64,000 bases of DNA from Micromonospora terminaliae (GCF_009671205.1 NZ_CP045309.1:124001-188000), one strand, 5' to 3'. Positions 34,134 through 42,978 are shown, numbered from the stretch's first letter. A program made the numbers and translations. The notes: a model not told the origin generated them from the sequence alone.

Positions 34134-35501
34134 TCACCGCACGTCCACCCGCACCCCGGCCGAGAAGACGCCGCTGCGCAGCTCCAACTGCTTGGGCGGG
34201 GCGTCGCCGTGCACGGTGAACACCAGCGGCAACAGCACCCGGGAGCCCGCGGCGACCGGGTGGGCGAAGACGTCCCGGCCGAGGTTCGCCACCCGGGTGG
34301 CGTTCTCGTCGGTGGCCACCCAGTTGCCCCCGGGCAGGTACGCCCGCTGCAGCTGCCCGTGCCAGGTCTGCTCCCCGCCCGTGAGATTGCGCACCCCGAC
34401 CGTGGCCAGGCACTGCCGGCCGCCGCCCGGTGCCGCCGGCAGCGTGCCCACGCCGCAGGACACCCGGTAGACGGTGAACTCGAACGCGGTCTCGCGCAGC
34501 GGGACGCCGAGCGCACCCGTGACGCTGTTGCCCATCCAGGCGCCGCTGGTCGGCTGCTTCGTGGTGTCCATGGCGGCGACCCGCTGGGTGGCCGTCCACG
34601 CCGCCGCGCCCACCACGCCGGCCAGCACCGCGGCGGCGACACCGACCACCAGCCAGATCGGCGGCCGTCGGCGGCGCCCGGCGAGGGCGGGCATGGCCGG
34701 ACGCGGGTACACGGTTCCCTGCTCCGCCGGGCCGCCCACGCCACCGGCGACGGTCGGGACGCCGGTGGCCGCCGGGGCCGGGCCCGGCCGCGTGCGCCGC
34801 CGGCGCCACGCCCACCACAGCACCCCGCCCGCGACGACCAGGAGCGCGGCCAGCGCGGCCAGCAGCACCGGCGGGCGGCGCCAGGCCGGGGCCGCCGCGG
34901 TCACCTGCGCCGCCGGGATCCTGGACCCCGTCCAGGTCGCCGTGGCGCAGTCGTACGGCCGGGTGCCGTCGGTGCCGTAGGCGCAGGTCGGTGCGGTCAC
35001 CGCCCGGCCCGGAGCGGCCGTGCTGAGCGCGGTGTTCAGCGTGGTCGTGCTCCGCCCCGGCAGGCGCAGCCGCCAGGTCACCTCGTTGGCGGCCGCCGAA
35101 CCGACGGGGTGGTTGGCCCGTCCGCCGCCGGTCACCGCGGTCGCCCGGGCCCCGGCCGGCAGTTCCTGCCGGACGGTCGTCTCCACCGGCGTCGGGCCGG
35201 CGTTGTGAACCTGGATCCGGTAGCCCGGCGCCGGTGTGCCGGCCGCGGCCACCGCCACGGTGACCGGCGGCGTGCTGAGCTGGATCGGCGCCGGTTTCGT
35301 GGTCGGCGCCGCCGGTGGCGCCGCCGGCATCCCGGTCTGGATCGGGGTGGCCTGGGCCGCCGCGGCCGGCGGAGCCGCCGGTTGCGGGGGCGCGGCCTCC
35401 GCCCGGGGCGCCGCCGCGGGCAGCGCCGGCACCGCCGCGATGATGCCGAGGCAGTTCACGAGCACGGCCAGGGTCCTGTGGTGTCGTCTCGATGCAGGCA
35501 T
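34134..35501 (-). CDS. Secreted/membrane protein with DUF11-like and DUF4352-like domains
   Basis: A 455-aa envelope protein. Residues 1-35 form a signal peptide (HHRTLAVLVNCLGIIAAVPALPAAAP). A long Pro/Ala-rich linker is followed by a DUF11/CARDB-like immunoglobulin-fold domain (VTVAVAAAGTPAPGYRIQVHNAGPTPVETTVRQELPAG...). There is a hydrophobic helix at about 210-232 (VLLAALAALLVVAGGVLWWAW), a cytoplasmic Pro-rich stretch, a second helix near 285-307, and an outer C-terminal domain resembling DUF4352 (ETAFEFTVYRVSCGVG ... VGVRNLTGGEQTW). It could be a surface adhesin or ligand-binding protein; function unknown. Monocistronic, divergent from the FAH gene. Confidence 0.72.
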   Translation of the reverse strand: MPASRRHHRTLAVLVNCLGIIAAVPALPAAAPRAEAAPPQPAAPPAAAAQATPIQTGMPAAPPAAPTTKPAPIQLSTPPVTVAVAAAGTPAPGYRIQVHNAGPTPVETTVRQELPAGARATAVTGGGRANHPVGSAAANEVTWRLRLPGRSTTTLNTALSTAAPGRAVTAPTCAYGTDGTRPYDCATATWTGSRIPAAQVTAAAPAWRRPPVLLAALAALLVVAGGVLWWAWRRRRTRPGPAPAATGVPTVAGGVGGPAEQGTVYPRPAMPALAGRRRRPPIWLVVGVAAAVLAGVVGAAAWTATQRVAAMDTTKQPTSGAWMGNSVTGALGVPLRETAFEFTVYRVSCGVGTLPAAPGGGRQCLATVGVRNLTGGEQTWHGQLQRAYLPGGNWVATDENATRVANLGRDVFAHPVAAGSRVLLPLVFTVHGDAPPKQLELRSGVFSAGVRVDVR

Positions 35502-35663
35502 ACGAACGCACCTCCGGCCCCGAAGCTATGGGCCCGGACCCGCCGGGCGGGTACGAAGTCCGCAATCCCGCCCCGGCCGGCGCGGGCCGGCGTACCCTGG
35601 CGCGCCGCCCGCCCGGTGGGAACCCCTGGCCGCGTCCGGCGTGGCCCGCCCCGCCGGCGGGGA

Positions 35664-35669
35664 TAGATT
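35664..35669 (+). promoter_or_regulatory. Predicted -10 of leaderless FAH-family gene
   Basis: TAGATT ends six bases before the GTG at 35676; no Shine-Dalgarno is present. Confidence 0.5.
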
Positions 35670-35675
35670 GGCCGG

Positions 35676-36479
35676 GTGCGTATCGCTCGTTTCGCTCATG
35701 CCAAGGGAATGTCGTTCGGGGTCGTCGAGGGCGAGCCGGAGGCCGGGCCGCAGGGCCTGACCATCGCCGAGATCGAGGGCCACCCGTTCGGCCAGATCCA
35801 GTTCTCCGGCGCCCGGTGGGCGCTCTCCGACGTCCGGCTGCTCTCGCCGATCCTGCCCAGCAAGGTGGTCTGCGTGGGCCGCAACTACGCCGAGCACGCC
35901 GCCGAGCACGGCAGCGAGGTGCCCAAGGAGCCGCTGCTCTTCCTCAAGCCGTCCACCTCGGTGATCGGCCCCCGGGACGCCATCCGGCTGCCGATCTTCT
36001 CCAAGCAGGTCGAGCACGAGGCGGAGCTGGCCGTGGTGATCGGCGCCCCCGGCGCCCGGCGGGCCGACCGGGCCGCCGCCGAACGGGCCATCTTCGGCTA
36101 CACCTGCGCCAACGACGTCACGGCGCGGGACCTCCAGCGCTCCGACGGGCAGTGGACCCGGGCCAAGGGCTTCGACTCGTTCTGCCCGATCGGGCCGTGG
36201 ATCACCACGGGGCTGGACGTCAGCGACCTGGAGGTCCGCTGTGAGGTGGGCCGCAACCCGGAGGAGATGGAGGTACGCCAGCTCGGCCGCACGAAGGACA
36301 TGGTCTTCGACGTGCCGGCCCTGGTGTCGTACATCTCCCACGTCATGACGTTGCTCCCCGGTGACGTGGTGCTGACCGGCACGCCGGCCGGGGTTAGCCC
36401 GCTCACCGACGGGGATACGGTCACCGTGCGGATCGAGGGGATCGGCGAACTCACCAACCCGGTGGTGCCGGTCGCCTGA
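35676..36479 (+). CDS. Fumarylacetoacetate hydrolase family protein
   Basis: A 267-aa protein with the FAH fold. Metal-binding and catalytic segments are VCVGRNYAEHAAEHG (residues ~65-79), the Glu-rich VEHEAELAVVIGAPG, YTCANDVTARDLQ and KGFDSFCPIGPW, ending GVSPLTDGDTVTVRIEGIGELTNPV. These enzymes cleave or isomerise C-C bonds of beta-diketo acids (oxaloacetate decarboxylase, acylpyruvase, HHDD isomerase); the specific reaction is unknown. In M. tuberculosis and Streptomyces the ortholog precedes gltX; here only 106 bases separate it from tRNA-Gln and gltX is absent. Leaderless GTG start. Confidence 0.88.
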   Translation: MRIARFAHAKGMSFGVVEGEPEAGPQGLTIAEIEGHPFGQIQFSGARWALSDVRLLSPILPSKVVCVGRNYAEHAAEHGSEVPKEPLLFLKPSTSVIGPRDAIRLPIFSKQVEHEAELAVVIGAPGARRADRAAAERAIFGYTCANDVTARDLQRSDGQWTRAKGFDSFCPIGPWITTGLDVSDLEVRCEVGRNPEEMEVRQLGRTKDMVFDVPALVSYISHVMTLLPGDVVLTGTPAGVSPLTDGDTVTVRIEGIGELTNPVVPVA

Positions 36480-36585
36480 TGCGTCCGACGCCTCGTTTCC
36501 GCAGTTGAGGGGCGGTTCGAGGGGTTGGATTTGGCCTGTCGGCACCGGGAGGGTAAAGTTCGTTCCTGGCGCCGCAAGGGGCCAA

Positions 36586-36657
36586 TGGGGTATGGGGTAA
36601 TTGGCAGCCCGACTGATTCTGGTTCAGTTAGTCTAGGTTCGAGTCCTGGTACCCCAG
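36586..36657 (+). tRNA. tRNA-Gln (CTG)
   Basis: A 72-nt cloverleaf: acceptor TGGGGTA/TACCCCA with discriminator G, anticodon stem ACTGA/TCAGT enclosing loop TTCTGGT (anticodon CTG), and T arm CTAGG-TTCGAGT-CCTGG. CCA is not encoded. Confidence 0.95.
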
Positions 36658-36794
36658 CGCAACCGCGGATTCGCGAGAATCCCGGACGCTGGATTCTGGC
36701 GGAGTTCCGCTCAGCTCCTCGCACGAGGAGCGGCAGTTGATCTCTGATAGAGTGCAGCTTCCCCGCCCGCGAGGGCGCGGAAGCATGAAGTTCT

Positions 36795-36867
36795 GGCCCC
36801 GTCGTCTAGCGGCCCAGGACGCCGCCCTCTCAAGGCGGTAGCGCCGGTTCGAATCCGGTCGGGGCTA
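36795..36867 (+). tRNA. tRNA-Glu (CTC), copy 1
   Basis: A 73-nt cloverleaf: acceptor GGCCCCG/CGGGGCT with discriminator A, anticodon stem CCGCC/GGCGG with loop CTCTCAA (anticodon CTC), T arm GCCGG-TTCGAAT-CCGGT. CCA is not encoded. Confidence 0.96.
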
Positions 36868-36876
36868 CAAGCGCTG

Positions 36877-36907
36877 ACAGCCCGTCCCACCTCGTGGGGC
36901 GGGCTGT
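36877..36907 (+). terminator. Terminator after tRNA-Glu copy 1
   Basis: 14-bp inverted repeat with one wobble (36877-36890 and 36894-36907), loop CTC, followed by a T-rich stretch TTTCGTTTC. Confidence 0.75.
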
Positions 36908-37019
36908 TTCGTTTCTTCGTTTCGTCCCTGACGGCCCGACCCCCTCGTGGAGGCCGGATGTGGTGCCGCTAGACTACTGCCGCACCGCTCGTCAGGGCGG
37001 TGAAGCAGGAAAAGTGCCT

Positions 37020-37092
37020 GGCCCCGTCGTCTAGCGGCCCAGGACGCCGCCCTCTCAAGGCGGTAGCGCCGGTTCGAATCCGGTCGGGGCTA
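37020..37092 (+). tRNA. tRNA-Glu (CTC), copy 2
   Basis: Identical in all 73 bases to the copy at 36795-36867; flanks are unrelated except for CTG just before the gene. It has its own terminator. Confidence 0.96.
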
Positions 37093-37100
37093 CCACCGGA

Positions 37101-37134
37101 AACGGCCCGTCTCGCTTTCGTGAGACGGGCCGTT
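37101..37134 (+). terminator. Terminator after tRNA-Glu copy 2
   Basis: Perfect 13-bp inverted repeat (37101-37113 and 37122-37134) with 8-base loop, followed by TTCCCGTT. Confidence 0.78.
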
Positions 37135-37182
37135 TCCCGTTCGGTCCCCGCACCGCGCAGACTCACTCCGTCCGACCACTCC

Positions 37183-37242
37183 GTCGATCATGAGGTTGGC
37201 GGCGGTCTTGATCTCCCTGACTGCCGCTACCTCATGATCAAC
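37183..37242. repeat. Intergenic palindrome (dispersed-repeat type)
   Basis: GTCGATCATGAGG (37183-37195) pairs with CCTCATGATCAAC (37230-37242), one mismatch, and pairing continues into GGCGGC/GCCGC. It lies between tRNA-Glu and the IclR-family gene. The element is palindromic, T-tract-free and unlike local coding sequence. Confidence 0.5.
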
Positions 37243-37265
37243 GGGGCGAGTGGGGTGGGGTGCCG

Positions 37266-37952
37266 TTACAGGCCGGAGAGGCGTTGGCCCGCTCGGACCA
37301 CCGCCATGGCGTGGCGTTCGCCGGGGCGGCGGCCCAGGCGTTCGATCGGGCCGGAGATGCTGATGGCGGCGATGACCCGGCCGGTGCGGTCGCGGATCGG
37401 GGCCGAGACGCTCGCCACACCGGCCTCGCGCTCGGCGACGCTCTGCGCCCAGCCGCGGCGGCGTACCTCGGCGAGGGTGCGGCCCGTGAACTTCGACCGG
37501 GGCAGCAGCGGCATGACCGCCTCGGGCGGCTCCCAGGCGAGCAGGATCTGCGCCGCCGAGCCGGCCGTCATGGGCAGCACCGAGCCGACGGGCACGGTGT
37601 CCCGCAGGCCGCTGGCCCGCTCGGCCGCGGCCACGCAGATCCGCTCGTCGGCGCGGCGCAGGTAGAGCTGGGCGCTCTCGCCGGTGGCGTCGCGCAGCGC
37701 GGCGAGCAGCGGCTCGGCCGCGGTCAGCAGCACGTCCGGCGCGGCGTTGGCCAGCTCGCCGAGCCGGGGGCCCGGGCGCCAGCGCCCCTGGGTGTCCCGG
37801 ACCAGCATCCGGTGGATCTCCAGGGCCTGTGCCAGCCGGTGCGCGGTGGCCCGGGGCAGCTTGGTGCGTTCAACGAGTTCGGCCAGGCTGGCGCCGTCGA
37901 CACAGGCGGCCAGGATGACCACCGCCTTGTCGAGAACGCCGACACCGCTCAT
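37266..37952 (-). CDS. IclR-family regulator (NdgR/LtbR-type) of leucine genes
   Basis: A 228-aa regulator from ATG 37952. The N-terminal winged helix holds SLAELVERTKLPRATAHRLAQALEIHRMLVRD (about residues 22-53). The C-terminal IclR effector domain contains GESAQLYLRRADERICVAAAERASGLRDTVPVGSVLPMTAGSAAQILLAWE, closely like Streptomyces NdgR and corynebacterial LtbR. Those proteins bind the leuC and leuB regions and control leucine (and in Streptomyces sulfur and antibiotic) metabolism. It is divergently transcribed from leuC over 49 bases, the conserved arrangement, so it very probably controls leuCD and itself. Confidence 0.9.
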   Translation of the reverse strand: MSGVGVLDKAVVILAACVDGASLAELVERTKLPRATAHRLAQALEIHRMLVRDTQGRWRPGPRLGELANAAPDVLLTAAEPLLAALRDATGESAQLYLRRADERICVAAAERASGLRDTVPVGSVLPMTAGSAAQILLAWEPPEAVMPLLPRSKFTGRTLAEVRRRGWAQSVAEREAGVASVSAPIRDRTGRVIAAISISGPIERLGRRPGERHAMAVVRAGQRLSGL

Positions 37953-38001
37953 ACTGTGTCCCACAAGCCGAAATTTACCTCCCAGAATTTAGGATGTCCA
38001 G
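37953..38001. promoter_or_regulatory. Divergent control region ndgR-like / leuC
   Basis: Only 49 bases separate the two starts. It holds a partial direct repeat, GAAATTTACC and GAATTTAGGA (37969-37978 and 37985-37994), in an A+T-rich patch, plus TGTGTCCCACA near the regulator's start. Both promoters and the regulator's binding site must lie here or extend into the genes. Confidence 0.5.
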
Positions 38002-39444
38002 ATGGTGGGAGTCACTCAACCGAGGACCCTGGCCGAGAAGGTCTGGGACGCGCACGTCGTCCGCTCCGCCGACGGCGAGCCGGACCTGCTCTTCATCGAC
38101 CTGCACCTGCTCCACGAGGTCACCAGCCCGCAGGCCTTCGACGGGCTGCGCCTGGCCGGTCGCCCGGTCCGCCGCACGGACCTCACGATCGCGACCGAGG
38201 ACCACAACACCCCGACCGGGTACGACGACCCAGCGTTCCGCTCCCGGCGCGGCGACCTGCTCACGATCGCGGACCCCACCTCCCGCACCCAGATCGAGAC
38301 GCTGCGCCGCAACTGCGCCGAGTTCGGGGTGCGGCTGCACCCGCTCGGCGACGAGAACCAGGGCATCGTGCACGTCATCGGCCCCCAGCTCGGCCTCACC
38401 CAGCCGGGCATGACGATCGTCTGCGGCGACTCGCACACCGCCACCCACGGCGCGTTCGGGGCGCTCGCGTTCGGCATCGGCACCAGTGAGGTCGAGCACG
38501 TGCTGGCCACCCAGACGCTGCCGCAGGCCCGCCCGAAGACCATGGCCGTGAACGTCACCGGCCGGCTCGCCCCGGGGGTGACCGCCAAGGACCTGGTGCT
38601 CGCCCTCATCGCCCAGGTGGGCACGGGCGGCGGCCGCGGCCACATCGTGGAGTACCGGGGCGAGGCGATCCGGGACCTCTCCATGGAGGGCCGGATGACC
38701 ATCGCCAACATGTCCATCGAGTGGGGCGCCAAGGCCGGCATGATCGCGCCGGACGAGACCACCTTCGCGTACCTCAAGGGGCGGCCCAACGCGCCGCAGG
38801 GGGCCGACTGGGACGCGGCCGTGGACCACTGGCGGACGCTGCCCACCGACGACGGGGCGACCTTCGACACCGAGGTGACCCTGGACGCGAGCCGGATCAC
38901 GCCGTTCGTCACCTGGGGCACCAACCCGGGCCAGGGCGTGCCGCTGGGCGCGGCCGTGCCGGACCCGGAGGAGTTCGTCACCGAGCCGGAGCGGGTCGCC
39001 GCCCGCCGGGCCCTGGAGTACATGGATCTCACGCCCGGCACCGCGCTGCGGGACCTGGCCGTGGACGTGGTCTTCGTCGGCTCCTGCACGAACGGCCGGC
39101 TGGAGGACCTGCGCGCCGCCGCCGACGTGCTGCGCGGGCACCGGGTCGCCGACGGCGTACGCATGCTGGTGGTGCCCGGTTCGGCCGCGGTCCGGGAGGC
39201 GGCCGAGGCGGAGGGGCTGGACAAGGTCTTCGCCGACGCCGGCGCCGAGTGGCGCTTTGCCGGCTGCTCTATGTGTCTGGGCATGAACCCGGACACGCTG
39301 AAGCCCGGTGAGCGCTCCGCCTCCACCTCCAACCGCAACTTCGAGGGCCGCCAGGGCCGGGGCGGGCGTACGCACCTGGTGTCCCCGCCGGTCGCCGCCG
39401 CCACCGCCGTGGTCGGCCGGCTGGCCGCCCCCGCCGACCTGTAG
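38002..39444 (+). CDS. leuC: 3-isopropylmalate dehydratase, large subunit
   Basis: A 480-aa aconitase-superfamily subunit that, with LeuD, isomerises 2- to 3-isopropylmalate; with citramalate synthase present it should also convert citramalate to 3-methylmalate. Iron-sulfur ligands lie in FVGSCTNGR (about residue 356) and [11 protein letters not shown] (about 419-423). Other hallmarks are [33 protein letters not shown] and [16 protein letters not shown] [18 protein letters not shown] 38002 has AGGA upstream. It is divergent from the NdgR-like regulator and followed after 15 bases by leuD. Confidence 0.97.
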   Translation: MVGVTQPRTLAEKVWDAHVVRSADGEPDLLFIDLHLLHEVTSPQAFDGLRLAGRPVRRTDLTIATEDHNTPTGYDDPAFRSRRGDLLTIADPTSRTQIETLRRNCAEFGVRLHPLGDENQGIVHVIGPQLGLTQPGMTIVCGDSHTATHGAFGALAFGIGTSEVEHVLATQTLPQARPKTMAVNVTGRLAPGVTAKDLVLALIAQVGTGGGRGHIVEYRGEAIRDLSMEGRMTIANMSIEWGAKAGMIAPDETTFAYLKGRPNAPQGADWDAAVDHWRTLPTDDGATFDTEVTLDASRITPFVTWGTNPGQGVPLGAAVPDPEEFVTEPERVAARRALEYMDLTPGTALRDLAVDVVFVGSCTNGRLEDLRAAADVLRGHRVADGVRMLVVPGSAAVREAAEAEGLDKVFADAGAEWRFAGCSMCLGMNPDTLKPGERSASTSNRNFEGRQGRGGRTHLVSPPVAAATAVVGRLAAPADL

Positions 39445-39459
39445 AAGGGCAGCCGAGCA

Positions 39460-40047
39460 ATGGACAAGTTCACCACCCACACCGGCACCGCCGTGCCCCT
39501 GCGACGCTCCAACGTGGACACCGATCAGATCATCCCCGCCGTGTACCTCAAGCGGGTGACCCGTACCGGTTTCGCCGACGGACTGTTCAACGCGTGGCGG
39601 GAGGACCCCTCATTCGTCCTCAACGATGCCGCCTATTCGGGTGCGTCGATTCTGATCGCCGGTCCCGAGTTCGGCACCGGATCCTCCCGCGAGCACGCCG
39701 TCTGGGCGCTGCGGGACTGGGGCTTCCGGGCCGTGATCGCGCCCCGCTTCGGCGACATCTTCCGTGGCAACGCGCTCAAGGAAGGTCTCCTTCCGGTCGA
39801 GTTGGAATTGAAAGCCGTGGAAGAACTGTGGGATCTCGTGGAATCCGAGCCGAGCACCCCCGTCACGGTCGACCTCACCGCCCGCCAGGTCCACGCCGGT
39901 GACGCCACCTGGGCGTTCCCGCTGGACGACCACAGCCGTTGGCGGCTCATGGAGGGCTTGGATGACATTGGACTCACCCTCCGGCACGAGGCCGAGATCA
40001 GCGCCTACGAGGCGTCCCGGCCGTCGTTCCTGCCGTCGGTCGCCTGA
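39460..40047 (+). CDS. leuD: 3-isopropylmalate dehydratase, small subunit
   Basis: A 195-aa swivel-domain subunit. Motifs: [24 protein letters not shown] at the N-terminus and [44 protein letters not shown] (about residues 65-110), which supplies the substrate-binding Ser-Arg pair. Length matches E. coli LeuD (201 aa). GAAGGGCAGCCGAGCA contains its Shine-Dalgarno. Part of the codon usage between 39600 and 39850 is less G+C-biased than neighbours (GTTGGAATTGAAAGCC), but the protein is normal. A 14-bp hairpin ends the leuCD transcript. Confidence 0.96.
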   Translation: MDKFTTHTGTAVPLRRSNVDTDQIIPAVYLKRVTRTGFADGLFNAWREDPSFVLNDAAYSGASILIAGPEFGTGSSREHAVWALRDWGFRAVIAPRFGDIFRGNALKEGLLPVELELKAVEELWDLVESEPSTPVTVDLTARQVHAGDATWAFPLDDHSRWRLMEGLDDIGLTLRHEAEISAYEASRPSFLPSVA

Positions 40048-40060
40048 TCGCAGATAGCTT

Positions 40061-40093
40061 TTCGCCCCCACCGGCCCCGCCGGTGGGGGCGAA
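40061..40093 (+). terminator. Terminator after leuCD
   Basis: Perfect 14-bp inverted repeat (40061-40074 and 40080-40093), loop CCCCG, 14 bases after the leuD stop. Confidence 0.8.
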
Positions 40094-40207
40094 TCCGTTA
40101 CGACACAAGGGCTTTTTTCCACCGAATGTTTGTGTCCAGGCAGCACAGGGCATACCGTGCGCGCAGAATGGCTCGCGACGAGTCAGTTGCACAATCGGGA
40201 GGAAGTC

Positions 40208-40834
40208 GTGAACAAGGCCGAGCTCATCGAGGCGCTCGCCGTTCGCCTGGGGGACCGGAAGACGGCGACGGCCGCGCTCGAGGCGGTCCTCACTGAGGTC
40301 CAGGCGGCGGTCACCAAGGGCGAGAAGGTGGCGATCACCGGTTTCGGAGCGTTCGAAAAGCGTGTCCGGGGCGCCCGAACAGCGCGCAACCCGCGGACCG
40401 GCGAGGCGGTGAAGGTCAAGAAGACCTCCGTCCCGACCTTCCGTGCGGGCGCGGGCTTCAAGGAGATGGTGGCCAGCGGCAAGGTGCCGAAGGCCACGGT
40501 CGCCGCCAAGAAGACCACCACGGCCGCCGCGAAGACCACCGGCGCGAAGGCGACCGGGGCCAAGGCGACCGCCGCGAAGAAGACCACGGCGGCGGGCGCC
40601 GCCAAGAAGACCACGGCGGCGAAGGCCACCAGGACCACCGCCGCGGCCAAGAAGACCGCGCCCGCGAAGAAGGCCGCGACCAAGACGACCGCGGCGAAGA
40701 AGACCACCGCGGCGAAGTCGGCCGCGGCCAAGAAGACCACGGCGGCCAAGAAGACGACGGCCGCCAAGAGCACTGCCGCCAAGAAGGCGCCGGCGAAGAA
40801 GGCCCCGGCCAAGAAGGCCGCCAGCCGGCGCTGA
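40208..40834 (+). CDS. hup: HU-family DNA-binding protein with lysine-rich tail (HupS/HupB type)
   Basis: A 208-aa nucleoid protein. Residues 1-~95 are a complete HU fold ([34 protein letters not shown] ... [44 protein letters not shown]). From about residue 97 the protein is almost only Lys, Ala and Thr in repeats of the AAKKTTAAK type, like mycobacterial HupB and streptomycete HupS. The tail binds DNA and compacts the nucleoid and resembles histone H1. GTG 40208 with GGGAGGAAG six bases upstream is the start; TACCGT (40152-40157) is a likely -10. A T-tract terminator follows. Confidence 0.95.
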   Translation: MNKAELIEALAVRLGDRKTATAALEAVLTEVQAAVTKGEKVAITGFGAFEKRVRGARTARNPRTGEAVKVKKTSVPTFRAGAGFKEMVASGKVPKATVAAKKTTTAAAKTTGAKATGAKATAAKKTTAAGAAKKTTAAKATRTTAAAKKTAPAKKAATKTTAAKKTTAAKSAAAKKTTAAKKTTAAKSTAAKKAPAKKAPAKKAASRR

Positions 40835-40851
40835 CCGCACGCCCCGAAAGG

Positions 40852-40880
40852 GCGCCCACCGTCCGCGGTGGGCGCTTTTT
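40852..40880 (+). terminator. Rho-independent terminator after hup
   Basis: Perfect 10-bp stem GCGCCCACCG/CGGTGGGCGC (40852-40861 and 40866-40875), loop TCCG, followed by TTTTT. One of few T-tract terminators in the window. Confidence 0.9.
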
Positions 40881-40966
40881 CGTGGGTACGCGTTGACCCG
40901 CCGTCGCGCGGGCCCGCAGAATCCTCGTGCCGAAAACCCCCGTCGGTCACGAGAAGAGGGGCGCCC

Positions 40967-42916
40967 GTGCGCCACCGTCAGCTCCGCACCGCCGCGCTCG
41001 CCCTGGGCGTCGTCGTCCTGCTCGACGTGCTGCGGGTCTGGCTGCCGTCGATCATCACCGTCTTCGGCCGGGCCGCCGAGACACCGGCCGAACTCCTCGG
41101 CGCCTTCGCCCTCGGCTGGTTCGTGCTCGCCCTCGCGGCGCCCGTCCTGGTCCGCCGGCTCGGCCCGCACCCGGTGGGCGCGGTGGCGGCCGGGGTCCTG
41201 GCCGCCACCCGGCTCGCCCTGACCGCCGCGCCCGGCGGCCGGGTCCAGCTCTGGCTGGGCTGCGCCGGCCTGCTCGCCGGCCTCGTGTGGCTCGCCGCGA
41301 CCGCCGCGACGGTGTCGCGGCCGGTGCCGGGGCTGGCGTACGGCCTGGCCGTGGCCGCCGTCGGGCACGCCCTGCTGGGCACCGAGGACCTGGTCTGGCG
41401 GGGCGGCGTGCTCGGCTGGGTCGGGTCCGTCCTGCTGGTTGCCGCCTTCCTCGCTGCCCAGCTGGCCGCCTCGCCGCCGGCCGGTCGCGTCGCTCTGGAC
41501 GGTGGCGCCGCCTCGGAGCCGGGCGGGGGAGCCGGCCGTGCGGCCTGGCTGCTGGTGGGGCCGGTGCTGTTGCTGGCCGGCCAGGTGGCGCTCGCCCCGG
41601 CGGTGTGGGACGCGGCCGCCGCGTACTGGCACGGGTCGGTGGACCTGCCGGGCCTGGCGCTGCCCCCGGCGCGCCTCGCGGCGGTGCCCGAGGTGGCGAT
41701 CGGCCTGTTCCTGGCAGCGGTGCTGCTCCGCCCGCCCCGGCCGGTGGCGCGGCTGCTCTGGCCTGCCGCGCTGGTCGTCGGGGCCGGGCTGTTCGCCACC
41801 GACCGGGCGGGCTGGCTGGCGCCGGCGGTCCTGCTCGCCGCCGCCGGCCTCGGTGGCTGCCTCGCCCTCGTGGACGGCCCCGGCGGCCCCTCGCCGAGCC
41901 AGGACCTCGGCATGGCCGCCGATCCCGGCACGGACGGCGGGCGGCGGCGAGGATTCGCTGTCGTCGGCGGCATGCTGGGGTTCGCCATCGGCGCCGTGGC
42001 CTACTACGCCGCCTACGACCTCGGGTACCCGAACGGATGGGTGCCGGCGCTGGCGGCGCTCGCCGTCGCCGTCGCGGCCGTGCTCGCCCCACCGTTGGCC
42101 GCGGCCCCGGTCCGGTGGCCCGTGCCGGTGTGGACGGTCCTCGCGGCGATGCTCCTGACCGCTGTCGGTGGCGGGCTCCACCGCCCGGCCCCGGCCCCGA
42201 AGCCGCCCGCGACGCCTCCGGCGGCGGTACGCGTGGTGGCGTACAACATCCGGATGGGGTTCGGGCTGGACGGGCGGCTCGACGTGGACGCGCTGGCCCG
42301 GGCGGTGAACGGCAGCCGGCCGGACGTGGTGCTGCTCAGCGAGGTGGACCGGGGCTGGCTGCTCAACGGCGGCCACGACACCCTCGCCCTGCTGGCCGGG
42401 CGGCTGCGGATGCCCTACGTCTTCGCGCCCGCCGCCGACCCGGTCTGGGGCGACGCGGTGTTGAGCCGCTTCCCGGTGCGGGCCGGCCGTACCGAACCGC
42501 TCGCGGCGCACGGCGCGCCGACCGGGGCGCAGGCGCTCGGCGTCACGCTCGACCTCGGCGGCCGGGACCTCGCCGTGGTCGCCACCCACCTGCAACCGCC
42601 GCCGGGGGAGGGCCCGGTGGCCCAGGCCGGCGAGGTGGCCGCCTTCGCCACCCGGTACGCGGCCGGCCGCCCGCTGGTGCTCGGCGGCGACCTCAACACC
42701 GAGCCCGGCGATCCGGCGTTCGCCGAGTTCACCCGGGCCGGACTTGTCGACGCGCTGGCCGCGGCCCGCCCGCTGCGCACCAGCCCGGCCGACGAGCCGC
42801 GCAGCCAGATCGACCACGTCTTCGTCACACCCGGGCTGTCCCCGTCCGGGGCGGCCGCACCGCGCGGCACCGCCAGCGACCACCTCCCGGTCGCCGTGAC
42901 GCTCGCCCTGCCCTGA
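40967..42916 (+). CDS. Polytopic membrane protein with C-terminal EEP domain
   Basis: A 649-aa protein from GTG 40967 (GAGAAGAGGGG eight bases upstream). The first ~410 residues contain about eleven hydrophobic helices, beginning LRTAALALGVVVLLDVLRVWLP. The last ~230 residues are an endonuclease/exonuclease/phosphatase domain: RVVAYNIRMGFG, VVLLSEVDRGWL (metal Glu), VVATHLQPPPGEG, LGGDLNTEPGDPAFAEF and TASDHLPVAVTL. The layout recalls integral membrane proteins in which an EEP domain faces the periplasm. Substrate unknown. It forms a pair with the smaller EEP protein at 24440-25402. Confidence 0.83.
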   Translation: MRHRQLRTAALALGVVVLLDVLRVWLPSIITVFGRAAETPAELLGAFALGWFVLALAAPVLVRRLGPHPVGAVAAGVLAATRLALTAAPGGRVQLWLGCAGLLAGLVWLAATAATVSRPVPGLAYGLAVAAVGHALLGTEDLVWRGGVLGWVGSVLLVAAFLAAQLAASPPAGRVALDGGAASEPGGGAGRAAWLLVGPVLLLAGQVALAPAVWDAAAAYWHGSVDLPGLALPPARLAAVPEVAIGLFLAAVLLRPPRPVARLLWPAALVVGAGLFATDRAGWLAPAVLLAAAGLGGCLALVDGPGGPSPSQDLGMAADPGTDGGRRRGFAVVGGMLGFAIGAVAYYAAYDLGYPNGWVPALAALAVAVAAVLAPPLAAAPVRWPVPVWTVLAAMLLTAVGGGLHRPAPAPKPPATPPAAVRVVAYNIRMGFGLDGRLDVDALARAVNGSRPDVVLLSEVDRGWLLNGGHDTLALLAGRLRMPYVFAPAADPVWGDAVLSRFPVRAGRTEPLAAHGAPTGAQALGVTLDLGGRDLAVVATHLQPPPGEGPVAQAGEVAAFATRYAAGRPLVLGGDLNTEPGDPAFAEFTRAGLVDALAAARPLRTSPADEPRSQIDHVFVTPGLSPSGAAAPRGTASDHLPVAVTLALP

Positions 42917-42927
42917 ACCGACGCCAA

Positions 42928-42978
42928 CTCGCCGAGGTGGCGGTGTCCGACCGCGCCGGATGCCGCCACCTCGCCGAG
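42928..42978. repeat. Intergenic palindrome (dispersed-repeat type)
   Basis: CTCGCCGAGGTGGCGG-type arms of 21 bases (42928-42948 and 42958-42978) pair with three mismatches around a nine-base loop, between convergent genes. It may terminate both. In layout it matches the elements at 1970 and 37183. Confidence 0.5.

Noticed and set aside
36586..37092. Integrated element at the tRNA cluster
   Set aside because: No integrase, no direct-repeat copy of a tRNA 3' end and no change in gene style nearby.
40500..40830. Repetitive stretch of GCCAAGAAG-type units
   Set aside because: It is the lysine-rich tail of the HU protein, not a separate repeat element or CRISPR.
39998..42883. 961-codon minus-strand frame across hup and the EEP membrane protein
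   Set aside because: Antisense; the Leu-Arg repeats mirror the Lys-Ala-Thr tail of hup.
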